Assembly (NCBI GenBank): GCA_963649145.1
Contig: CAVJGI010000077.1
Location: 1-9,865, forward strand
DNA from: SVKR01 sp963649145
GTDB lineage: Bacteria > Bacillota > Clostridia > Oscillospirales > Oscillospiraceae
DNA length: 9,865 bases
Direction of reading: 5' to 3'
The notes beneath the pieces were generated by a model. The model did no database searches and was not told the origin of the DNA. It saw only the letters and a program-made list of their open reading frames with translations. This document shows, piece after piece, positions 1-6,669 of the stretch (its first letter is position 1; each line of letters opens with the position of its first letter). The position numbers were made by a program, and so were the translations under genes.

Positions 1-149
1 CCTTTCGAATGGGTTTTCCCTTAACAATCCCTTTCCTGAACGACCAAGTGGGTCTGACGACCCCCTTGGAACCCCCCTGAAGTCCAAGCATTAGCGTTTT
101 AACTGTGGGAGCATCTCCGGGAGCTTCAGCTAAATCGTGGCACCCCTCA

Positions 150-206
150 GTCAGCGCGCAGCGCTGACAGCTCTGCTGTGCACGCCCCCAGTGTGCGCAC
201 TGGGGG
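150..206. repeat. Cluster of three adjacent hairpins inside the inverted repeat
   Basis: Three stem-loops follow each other closely. At 150-168 an 8-base stem GTCAGCGC pairs with GCGCTGAC around a GCA loop. At 167-179 ACAGC pairs with GCTGT around TCT, sharing bases with the first, so the two may be alternatives. At 185-206 CCCCCAGTG pairs with CACTGGGGG around a TGCG loop. All stems are perfect. They could form in either strand's RNA or as cruciforms; no promoter or gene here tells which. Confidence 0.65.
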
Positions 207-236
207 TGCCCTTTCCGGGGAGCATTTTTCTAAAGT

Positions 237-264
237 CGCGGCTTCGCCGCGGATTTGATTTTTT
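237..264 (+). terminator. Possible intrinsic terminator on the plus strand
   Basis: A GC stem CGCGGC-TTC-GCCGCG (237-251) is followed 7 bases later by a run of six T (259-264) and a further T-rich stretch to about 272. The shape fits a weak plus-strand intrinsic terminator, but no plus-strand gene precedes it in the window. It may simply be part of the repeat's structure. Confidence 0.3.
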
Positions 265-407
265 GACTTTTTGGTTAAGGGTGCGTGACCGGGGCTTGCA
301 CGGGTAGAGTCTACTGCCCCAGTAAAACGGAACCAGCTTCCGCCTTAGGGGGAATCCAAGGGGGTCGTCAGACCCTCTTGGTCGTTCAGGAAAGGAGGGT
401 GTCGGGA

Positions 408-433
408 GGAAAACCCATTCGAAAGGGTTTTCC
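408..433. repeat. Near-perfect 26-base palindrome at the edge of the inverted repeat
   Basis: GGAAAACCC (408-416) pairs exactly with GGGTTTTCC (425-433). The 8-base centre contains the palindrome TTCGAA, so 24 of 26 positions are self-complementary. The window's first 19 bases are the inverted copy of its left part, so a matching palindrome probably straddles the left edge of the window. Confidence 0.7.
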
Positions 434-454
434 TTCTGACTGTGCTTTTCTTTG

Positions 455-489
455 CTTCTTTCTTTTCGCACAAGCGAAAAGTAAAGAAG
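455..489. repeat. Long A/T-rich stem-loop downstream of gyrA
   Basis: CTTCTTTCTTTTCGC (455-469) pairs with 474-489 around an ACAA loop, with one extra A bulged in the right arm, giving a 15-pair stem. Read on the minus strand it lies about 65 bases past the gyrA stop. It is not followed by a T-run in either direction, so it is a poor terminator by itself; it may protect the 3' end or belong to the neighbouring repeat. Confidence 0.6.
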
Positions 490-496
490 GCCCCCG

Positions 497-533
497 GCAG
501 GGTCGCGGACCGCAGTCCGCGAAATCCCCCTGC
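497..533 (-). terminator. Candidate gyrA (operon-end) terminator hairpin
   Basis: Twenty bases beyond the gyrA stop a two-tier stem forms. The inner stem is CGCGGAC/GTCCGCG (504-510 with 515-521, 4-base loop). The outer stem is GCAGGG/CCCTGC (497-502 with 528-533), separated from the inner one by an asymmetric internal loop. On the minus strand only a pyrimidine-rich tract (CCTTCTTTACTTTT) follows, about 10 bases later, rather than a clean T-run. Position and stability favour transcript-end function; the weak tail lowers confidence. Confidence 0.45.
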
Positions 534-553
534 TAATTTAAAATCTAACTACC

Positions 554-3073
554 TTATTCCTCCGTCTCAGCAGGCGCTTCCGCCGGAGTCTCCTCCGCTG
601 CCGCTTCCTCCTTCTCGGTCCTTGCGATGGAGATCACGCGGCTGCCTTCCGCGACGCGCATGATGCGGACGCCTTGGGCGGCGCGGCTGTAGACGCTGAT
701 GGTGTCCACCGCCATGCGGATGATGGTGCCGTCGTCGGAGATGACGAGGAGGTCGTCATCGTCGTCCACGACCTTGATGTCCGCGATGGGTCCTGTCTTT
801 TCGGTGACGTTATAGCCCTTCAGACCCATGCCGCCGCGGTGCTGCGGCTCGTCGCCGCGGAGATATTCGTCGATGGGGGTGCGCTTGCCGTAGCCGTTTT
901 CGGTGACGGCGAGGACCATGCCGCCCTCGCGTGCGCGCGCCGCGCCGACGACATAGTCGCCTTCGCGCAGGCGGATACCGCGGACGCCGACCGCGTCGCG
1001 GCCCATGACGCGGATATCCGTCTCCGCGAAGCAGATGGACATGCCGTTATGGGTCATGAGCAGGATATTATCCGCGCCGTCCGTCTGGCGGACAGAGATG
1101 AGCTCGTCGCCCTCGTCGAGATTGAGGGCGCGGATGCCGTTGGAGCGGATGTTCTTCAGCGCGCTCTGGCGCAGGCGCTTGACCGTGCCGTTGCGCGTCA
1201 CGAAGACAAGGTAGCTCTCCTCGTCCGCCTCGCGGCCGTGGATCATCGCGGAGATCTGCTCGCCGGGCTGGAGCGGCAGGATGTTCACGATATTCGTGCC
1301 GCGCGCGCTGCGCCCGGCTTCGGGGATGCGGTAGCCCTTCTTGATATAAACTCTGCCCGCGGAGGTGAAGAAGAGGATATTGTCGTGGGTCGAGGCGGTG
1401 AACACGGTCTCGACGTAGTCCTCGTCCTTCGTCGCCATGGCGCGGACGCCCTTTCCGCCGCGGCCCTGCGCCTTATATTCGCAGGTGGGCAGGCGCTTGA
1501 TATAGCCCCCGTGGGTCAGGGTATAGACGCAGTCCTCCTCCTCGATGAGGTCCTCGATGTCGATCTCGTCCTCAACGTCCTGAATTTCGGTGCGGCGCTC
1601 GTCGCCGAACTTGTCGCGGATGGCGGTGAGCTCGTCCTTGAGCACGCCGCGCAGCATGTCTTCGCTGCCGAGCAGCTCGACGAAATAGGCGATCTTTTTC
1701 TCCAGCTCGTCATATTCCGCCTGAAGCTTCTCGCGGTCGAGACCCTGAAGCGCCTTCAGGCGCATATCCAAGATCGCCTGCGCCTGAATTTCCGAGAGGT
1801 CGAAGCGCTGCATGAGCTTTTCCTTCGCGTCGTCGTAGCTCGTGCGGATAATGTGGATGACCTCGTCGATGTTGTCCTGCGCGATGAGCAGGCCCTGCAG
1901 AAGATGCTCGCGCTCGCGGGCTTTTTTGAGGTCATACTGCGTGCGGCGGATGATGATCTGCTCCTGAAACGCGATGTATTCGTCCAGAATATGGCGCAGG
2001 GAGAGGATGCGCGGCTGGGACTGGTTATTGACGAGCGCCAGCATAATGATGGAGAAGCTGCTTTGCAGCGCGGTCATCGTGTAGAGCTTATTGAGCACGA
2101 CCTGCGCATTTGCGTCGCGTTTGAGCTCGATGACGATGCGCATGCCGTTGCGGTCGGTCTCGTCGCGCAGGTCGCTGATGCCCTCGATGCGCTTGTCCTT
2201 CACCATCTCGGCGATGGTGCGGATGAGCTGGCGCTTGTTGACCTGATAGGGCAGCTCCGTCACGATGATGCGCGTGCGGTCGCGGTTGAAGGTCTCAAAT
2301 TCCGCCTTGGCGCGGACGACGACCTTGCCGCGGCCCGTGGCGTAAGCCTGCCGGATGCCGCTCCTACCCATAATAATGCCGCGGGTCGGGAAATCGGGGC
2401 CCTGAATATGGCGCATAAGGTCAGAAAGCTCCGCCTCCGGGTTATCGAGCACGCAGATGCAGGCGTTGATGACCTCCGTCAGGTTATGGGGCGGGATGTT
2501 CGTCGCCATGCCGACGGCGATGCCGCTGGAGCCGTTGACGAGCAGGTTCGGGAAGCGGCTCGGCAGAACGCGCGGCTCCTTGCGGCTCTCGTCGAAGTTC
2601 GGGTCCCAGTCGACCGTTTCCTTGTCGATGTCGCGGAGCATTTCGTTCGCGATCTTGGACATGCGCGCTTCCGTATAACGGTAAGCCGCGGGGGGGTCGC
2701 CGTCCACGGAGCCGAAGTTTCCGTGGCCGTCGACGAGCATATAGCGCATGGAGAAGTCCTGCGCTAAGCGCACCATGGCGTCATAGACGCTCGCGTCGCC
2801 GTGGGGGTGGTAGCGGCCGAGCACGTCGCCGACGCAGGTGGCGGATTTTTTGAAGGGCTTGTCGCTCGTGAGACCGTCCTCATACATCGCGTAAAGGATG
2901 CGGCGGTGGACGGGCTTCAGACCGTCGCGCACGTCCGGCAGGGCTCTGCCGACGATGACGCTCATGGCGTATTCGATATAGGATTTCTGCATTTCGCCGA
3001 CGAGCTCACTTTCCGTGATCACCTGTTCGGGGAATGCGATGTCCTCCGGTTTATAGTCTCGGTTATGTCCCAT
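554..3073 (-). CDS. gyrA: DNA gyrase subunit A
   Basis: GyrA cuts and rejoins both DNA strands in the gyrase A2B2 complex, introducing negative supercoils ahead of the fork. The 839 residues are near the usual length. The N-terminal breakage-reunion domain (about 30-515) carries LPDVRDGLKPVHRRILY, the quinolone-pocket helix HPHGDASVYD (89-98), and the catalytic tyrosine Tyr133 in YRYTEARM. The C-terminal beta-pinwheel (about 515-815) opens with the GyrA box QGRGGKG (536-542), which separates gyrase from topoisomerase IV ParC. The tail after 820 is Glu/Ala/Pro-rich and acidic. The ATG is fixed by a strong Shine-Dalgarno site overlapping the gyrB stop, 7 bases upstream. It is the last gene of the run. 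Odd point: Ala94 sits where E. coli has Ser83, the main fluoroquinolone contact. Confidence 0.98.
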   Translation of the reverse strand: MGHNRDYKPEDIAFPEQVITESELVGEMQKSYIEYAMSVIVGRALPDVRDGLKPVHRRILYAMYEDGLTSDKPFKKSATCVGDVLGRYHPHGDASVYDAMVRLAQDFSMRYMLVDGHGNFGSVDGDPPAAYRYTEARMSKIANEMLRDIDKETVDWDPNFDESRKEPRVLPSRFPNLLVNGSSGIAVGMATNIPPHNLTEVINACICVLDNPEAELSDLMRHIQGPDFPTRGIIMGRSGIRQAYATGRGKVVVRAKAEFETFNRDRTRIIVTELPYQVNKRQLIRTIAEMVKDKRIEGISDLRDETDRNGMRIVIELKRDANAQVVLNKLYTMTALQSSFSIIMLALVNNQSQPRILSLRHILDEYIAFQEQIIIRRTQYDLKKAREREHLLQGLLIAQDNIDEVIHIIRTSYDDAKEKLMQRFDLSEIQAQAILDMRLKALQGLDREKLQAEYDELEKKIAYFVELLGSEDMLRGVLKDELTAIRDKFGDERRTEIQDVEDEIDIEDLIEEEDCVYTLTHGGYIKRLPTCEYKAQGRGGKGVRAMATKDEDYVETVFTASTHDNILFFTSAGRVYIKKGYRIPEAGRSARGTNIVNILPLQPGEQISAMIHGREADEESYLVFVTRNGTVKRLRQSALKNIRSNGIRALNLDEGDELISVRQTDGADNILLMTHNGMSICFAETDIRVMGRDAVGVRGIRLREGDYVVGAARAREGGMVLAVTENGYGKRTPIDEYLRGDEPQHRGGMGLKGYNVTEKTGPIADIKVVDDDDDLLVISDDGTIIRMAVDTISVYSRAAQGVRIMRVAEGSRVISIARTEKEEAAAEETPAEAPAETEE

Positions 3074-3080
3074 TGAAGCG

Positions 3081-3090
3081 TCACCTCCTT
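3081..3090 (-). promoter_or_regulatory. Strong Shine-Dalgarno site of gyrA overlapping the gyrB stop codon
   Basis: The minus strand reads AAGGAGGTGA, fully complementary to the 16S rRNA 3' end, 7 bases before the gyrA ATG. Its first bases are part of the gyrB TAA (3089-3091). Ribosomes ending gyrB therefore finish on the gyrA start site, which suggests coupled translation and balanced subunit output. Confidence 0.85.
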
Positions 3091-5038
3091 AAATGTCGAT
3101 ATTGACGGCGTACTGGGCGTTCTGCTCGATCCACTGCTTGCGCGGCTCGACCTCCTCGCCCATCAGCACGGTGAAGACCTGATCGGCGGCAACGGCGTCG
3201 CCGAGGGTGATGCGGCGCAGCGTGCGCTTTTCCGGGTCCATGGTCGTCTCCCAGAGCTCGTGCGGGTCCATCTCGCCGAGGCCCTTGAAGCGGGAGATAT
3301 CGACCTTGACGTTCGGGTTCCCGCCGCGGAGCTCGGCGCTGATCTTGTCGCGCTCTTCGTCGGAGTAAGCGACGCGGACGGTCTTGCCGCGGGTCAGCTT
3401 ATAGAGCGGCGGCACGGCGGAATAGACGTAGCCGTTTTCGATGAGCGGGCGCATATAGCGGAAGAAGAAGGTCAGCAGCAGCGTCCGGATATGGGCGCCG
3501 TCGACATCGGCATCCGCCATGATGATGATCTTGTGGTAGCGGAGCTTTTCGAGGTTGAACTCGTCCCCGATGCCCGCGCCGAGGGCGACGATCATCGGAT
3601 AGAGCTTGTCGTTGCCGTAGATCTTATCCGCGCGGGCTTTCTCGACGTTCAGCATCTTGCCCCACATGGATAAGATCGCCTGAAAGCGCGAGTCGCGCCC
3701 CTGAATGGCGGAGCCGCCTGCGGAGTCGCCCTCTACGATGTAAATTTCGCAGAGCGCCGGGTCGCGCTCGTTGCAGTCCTGCAATTTTTCGGGCATCTGG
3801 CCGCTTTCCAGTCCCGTCTTGCGGCGGACGGATTCTCGCGCCTTGCGCGCTGCCTCGCGCGCGCGGGAGGCGGTCAGCGCCTTGTCGAGCACCGCCTTGC
3901 CGATGTTCGGGTTCTCCTCCAGAAACTCGGTCAGCTTGTCCTGCAGAATGTTGTCCACGAGCGTGCGCATTTCGCTGTTGCCGAGCTTGGCCTTCGTCTG
4001 GCCCTCGAACTGGGGGTTCGTCAGCTTGACGGAGATGACGGCGGTGAGCCCCTCGCGGCAGTCCTCGCCGGAGAGGGAGTCGCCCTCTTTCAGCATGCCG
4101 ACCTTCTTGCCGTAAGCGTTCAGCACGCGGGTGAGCGCGGTCTTGAAGCCGGTCTCGTGCATGCCGCCCTCCGGCGTGTGGATGTTGTTCGCGAAGGAGA
4201 CGAGGATCTCGTTATAGCTGTCGTTATATTGCAGGGCGATCTCCGCCTCGCTGTCCTCGCGCTCGCCGGCAACGTAGATGACCTCCTCGTGGAGCGGGGT
4301 CTTGTTGCGGTTGATATAGCTCACGAACTCGCGGATACCGCCCTCGTAGCACATGGAGTCGTAGCGCTCCTCGATGGGCTTCTCGGCTCTCTCCGGGCGC
4401 TCGTCGGCGATCGTGATATGCAGCCCGGCGTTTAAGAACGCCTGCTCGCGCATGCGGGTGTGGAGCGTTTCGTAGTCGTAGACGAGATCGTCGAACATCT
4501 CCGGGTCCGGCTTGAAGCGCACGGTGGTGCCGGTATGGTCCGTCTCGGCGATGATGGTCATGTCCTGCGTCTTGACGCCGCGGGAAAACTTCATCTGGTA
4601 GACGCTGCCGTTTTTGTGGACCTCCACCTCCAGCCACTCGCTGAGCGCGTTGACGACGCTCGCGCCGACGCCGTGGAGACCGCCGGAGACCTTGTAGCCG
4701 CCGCCGCCGAACTTGCCGCCGGCGTGGAGCACGGTGTAGACGACCTCCAGCGCGGGAAGACCGGTCTGCTCCTGAATATCGACGGGAATGCCGCGCCCGT
4801 CGTCCGTGACGCGGATGACGTTGCCGGGCTCGATCGTGACCGTGATGTGCTTGCAGTAGCCCGCGAGCGCCTCGTCGATGGCGTTGTCGACGATCTCGTA
4901 GACGAGGTGGTGCAGACCGCTCGACGACGTGGAGCCGATATACATGCCCGGACGCTTCCGGACCGCCTCCAGACCCTCTAAGACCTGAATTTTACTGGCG
5001 TCATAGTCGCCGTTTATTTTTTCGTTGATATCAGACAT
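3089..5038 (-). CDS. gyrB: DNA gyrase subunit B
   Basis: GyrB binds and hydrolyses ATP to drive strand passage by gyrase. The 649 residues match the short Firmicute form, without the large insert of E. coli GyrB (804). The GHKL ATPase domain (about 15-230) shows EIVDNAIDEALAG (48-60, catalytic Glu48), DDGRGIP (79-85) and the ATP-lid motif GGLHGVGASVVNALS (119-133). The transducer domain follows, with QTKAKLG (347-353). The TOPRIM domain shows EGDSAGG (436-442) and the metal-binding aspartates in MADADVDGAHIRTLL (507-521). The C-terminal end has RFKGLGEM (583-590) and the typical ending NIDI. The ATG follows an AGGAAGGA stretch about 11 bases upstream; 26 bases separate it from the remB-like gene. 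Odd point: the usual LPL(K/R)GK segment reads LSMWGK (456-461), and GSAKQG reads GSAIQG. Confidence 0.98.
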   Translation of the reverse strand: MSDINEKINGDYDASKIQVLEGLEAVRKRPGMYIGSTSSSGLHHLVYEIVDNAIDEALAGYCKHITVTIEPGNVIRVTDDGRGIPVDIQEQTGLPALEVVYTVLHAGGKFGGGGYKVSGGLHGVGASVVNALSEWLEVEVHKNGSVYQMKFSRGVKTQDMTIIAETDHTGTTVRFKPDPEMFDDLVYDYETLHTRMREQAFLNAGLHITIADERPERAEKPIEERYDSMCYEGGIREFVSYINRNKTPLHEEVIYVAGEREDSEAEIALQYNDSYNEILVSFANNIHTPEGGMHETGFKTALTRVLNAYGKKVGMLKEGDSLSGEDCREGLTAVISVKLTNPQFEGQTKAKLGNSEMRTLVDNILQDKLTEFLEENPNIGKAVLDKALTASRAREAARKARESVRRKTGLESGQMPEKLQDCNERDPALCEIYIVEGDSAGGSAIQGRDSRFQAILSMWGKMLNVEKARADKIYGNDKLYPMIVALGAGIGDEFNLEKLRYHKIIIMADADVDGAHIRTLLLTFFFRYMRPLIENGYVYSAVPPLYKLTRGKTVRVAYSDEERDKISAELRGGNPNVKVDISRFKGLGEMDPHELWETTMDPEKRTLRRITLGDAVAADQVFTVLMGEEVEPRKQWIEQNAQYAVNIDI

Positions 5039-5064
5039 AAATCCTCTGATCCTTCCTGATTTGT

Positions 5065-5343
5065 TTACTCAAAAGAAGCATCCAGCCCGCGCCCCGCGCT
5101 GCGGCGCAGGAGCGTGGAGGTGTTCAGCTGGCTCAGATAGACCCGCTGTCCCGCCGTCCCGTCCGCGCAGACGATGAAGCTCTTGGGAATTTCGTCCCCG
5201 GCGGCGTTGATAACGCTGCCCGCCCGCTCCGCCGCGGCGAGGAACTGCCGCGTCCGGGGCGACTGGGACGTGTTGTCGAGGTCGAATACGCCGAGTAAGT
5301 CCGCCTTGCGGATGACGACGCTGTTTCCGAGATGCAGATACAT
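5065..5343 (-). CDS. remB: RemB-like DUF370 protein (extracellular matrix regulator family)
   Basis: This 92-residue protein matches the DUF370/RemB (YaaB) family, small basic proteins; in Bacillus subtilis RemA and RemB act on biofilm matrix genes. Family features visible are the start MYLHLG, a hydrophobic VFDLDN stretch (19-24), PKSFIV (53-58), and the end block VYLSQLNTSTLLRR (68-81). The segment between residues 25 and 52 is variable. B. subtilis YaaB sits in the same place between recF and gyrB, supporting the call over other DUF370 members such as RemA, which lies elsewhere. The ATG is chosen because an AGGAG Shine-Dalgarno lies inside the last recF codons (CAG GAG TGA), 9 bases upstream, implying coupling to recF. 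Its role in this organism is inferred from the family only. Confidence 0.85.
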   Translation of the reverse strand: MYLHLGNSVVIRKADLLGVFDLDNTSQSPRTRQFLAAAERAGSVINAAGDEIPKSFIVCADGTAGQRVYLSQLNTSTLLRRSAGRGLDASFE

Positions 5344-5349
5344 AGCCGT

Positions 5350-6453
5350 TCACTCCTGAATCCTGCCGCCGCGGACGAAGATCACGCGGCCGCCGGTTTT
5401 TTTGACGATCTGCTCATCCTCGCAGCAGGTGATGAGCGTCTGTCCGCCGCCGATGCGGTTTAAGACAAACTCCTGCCGCCGGGCGTCGAGCTCGCTGAGC
5501 ACATCGTCGAGCAGCAGCACGGGGTATTCGCCCGTTTCGCGCAGAAAAATCTCCCGCTCGGCAAGCTTGATGGAGAGCGCGGCGGTGCGCGTCTGGCCTT
5601 GGGAGGCGAAGGCGCGGGCGGGTCTGCCGTTGACCGTGATCTCCAGATCGTCCTTGTGGATGCCCGTGAGACAGCTCGCCGCGGCGAGCTCGGCGTCGCG
5701 GTGGGCGCGCTGGTGGGCGCTGACCTCCTCATAAATGGCGCGCTCGCTCGCGGTCGGGTCCGTCACGGTGCTGACCGTGCGGTATTCGATGCCGAGCGTC
5801 TCCCCCGCGCCGGAAAACTCCCGGTGGATGGGGGCGGCGGCGTCGGCGAGCGCGCGGGCGAAGGACACGCGGTAGCGGATGATCTTGGCACTGAGGCGCG
5901 CGAGCGAATCGGAAAATTCGTCGAAGCAGTCCATCATCGCGCGGTCTTCGCGATAGTCGCGCAGGAGGCGCATTTTGTTTTCATACACGCGGCCGTAGTC
6001 CGCGATGAGCTTTCCGTAGCCGGGGCGGAGCTGGCAGATGGCGAGGTCCATAAGCCGCCGCCGCGCCGCCGCACCCTCCCGGATGAGTCCGAGATCGTCC
6101 GGACTAAAGAGCACGGCGCGCACCGTTTCGCTCAGTTCCGCAGCCGAGGCGCGGGCTCCGTTGCGGCACAGCTGCTTTTTCTGCCCGCGGCGGAGCAGAA
6201 TATCGAGCTGCTGCCCGCGCTCGCCGGACCAGACCGCGGCGCGCAGCCGGGCGGCATCCCGGTCGAAGCCGATGAGCTCGCGGTCGAACCTTGTGCGGAA
6301 GCTGCGCGCCCCGGCGAGGTAATAGATCGCTTCGAGCAGGTTGGTCTTGCCCTGCGCATTTTCGCCGGAGATGACGTTGATGCCGGGGTCAAAATCCACC
6401 GCCGCGGCGTCATAGTTCCGCCAGCCTTCGAGCGCGAGGGCGCAGACTCTCAT
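5350..6453 (-). CDS. recF: DNA replication and repair protein RecF
   Basis: RecF is an SMC-like ATPase that binds at single-strand/duplex junctions and, with RecO and RecR, loads RecA at gaps and helps stalled forks restart. The 367 residues are the usual length. The Walker A motif is GENAQGKT (30-37), followed by LLEAIYYLAGARSFR (39-53). The middle region has FSPDDL (116-121) and a helical section 130-210. Next come GIHKDDLE (264-271), the ABC signature SQGQ (284-287) and Walker B/D-loop PVLLLDDVLSELD (311-323). The start ATG overlaps the stop of the S4 gene by 4 bases (ATGA, 6450-6453), and the remB-like gene starts 6 bases after its stop. I see no missing motif. Confidence 0.97.
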   Translation of the reverse strand: MRVCALALEGWRNYDAAAVDFDPGINVISGENAQGKTNLLEAIYYLAGARSFRTRFDRELIGFDRDAARLRAAVWSGERGQQLDILLRRGQKKQLCRNGARASAAELSETVRAVLFSPDDLGLIREGAAARRRLMDLAICQLRPGYGKLIADYGRVYENKMRLLRDYREDRAMMDCFDEFSDSLARLSAKIIRYRVSFARALADAAAPIHREFSGAGETLGIEYRTVSTVTDPTASERAIYEEVSAHQRAHRDAELAAASCLTGIHKDDLEITVNGRPARAFASQGQTRTAALSIKLAEREIFLRETGEYPVLLLDDVLSELDARRQEFVLNRIGGGQTLITCCEDEQIVKKTGGRVIFVRGGRIQE

Positions 6454-6662
6454 GCCTGCTTCACGGCGAACTCCTCGCCGTTAAAGCGCACCGTGTCGCC
6501 CGCGCGGAGCTTTTTGCCCCGCATCGTGCAGACCTCGCCGTTGACGCATACCTCGCCGCCGGCGATGCGGACCTTCGCCTCGCCGCCGGTGCCGCAGCAG
6601 CCGGTGAATTTCAGAAAAGCGTCCAGCTTGATAAAATCCGTGGAAATTTCGATGTCGGTCAT
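6450..6662 (-). CDS. S4-domain RNA-binding protein, YaaA/RlbA type
   Basis: This 70-residue protein is essentially one S4 RNA-binding domain, of the YaaA/RlbA kind commonly encoded between dnaN and recF in Firmicutes. The family pattern is visible: IKLDAFLKF (11-19), GTGGEAK (24-30), then VNGEV (40-44) and RGKKLRAGD (48-56). B. subtilis YaaA has been linked to ribosome assembly; the exact role here is inference. It has four cysteines (22, 23, 39, 45), with no clear metal-site spacing. The ATG is 7 bases after the dnaN stop. Its Shine-Dalgarno GGGGGAG lies in the last dnaN codons, and its stop overlaps the recF start, so translation of all three is probably linked. Confidence 0.9.
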   Translation of the reverse strand: MTDIEISTDFIKLDAFLKFTGCCGTGGEAKVRIAGGEVCVNGEVCTMRGKKLRAGDTVRFNGEEFAVKQA

Positions 6663-6669
6663 GTCGGCT

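Larger units (their letters stand above)
1..426. repeat. Large imperfect inverted repeat (structured intergenic element), left arm cut by window edge
   Basis: This stretch left of gyrA has no credible gene. Bases 1-19 are the exact reverse complement of 408-426. Bases 30-70 match the reverse complement of 355-395 at 40 of 41 positions (19 exact, one mismatch, 21 exact). Weaker similarity continues inward, for example CGTTTTA-CTG near 95-104 against its complement near 315-330, so each arm may be over 100 bases. The centre (about 140-290) holds several hairpins listed separately. The left arm starts inside its own repeat at base 1, so the element extends out of the window. It looks like two diverged copies of a dispersed non-coding repeat in opposite orientation. 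I cannot name the family. Reading frames through it translate to low-complexity, basic, proline-rich products typical of spurious ORFs. Confidence 0.75.

Noticed and set aside
151..471. 106-codon minus-strand frame in the left repeat
   Set aside because: It runs through the hairpins and the right arm of the inverted repeat; the peptide is basic and proline-rich with no domain and no clear ribosome site. Treated as a spurious ORF of a dispersed repeat.
1..553. tRNA, rRNA or CRISPR content in the left region
   Set aside because: No cloverleaf with a T-loop consensus, no rRNA-like sequence, and the repeats are inverted and unequal rather than regularly spaced direct repeats.
674..2767. 697-codon open frame on the plus strand
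   Set aside because: It is wholly antisense to gyrA, whose motifs are complete; the product is Asp/Ala/Val-rich with no recognisable domain, as expected from the reverse of GC-rich coding sequence.
5069..5353. Alternative frame over the remB-like gene
   Set aside because: The overlapping frame is arginine/glycine-rich with no match to a family, while the other frame shows clear DUF370 features and a proper ribosome site.
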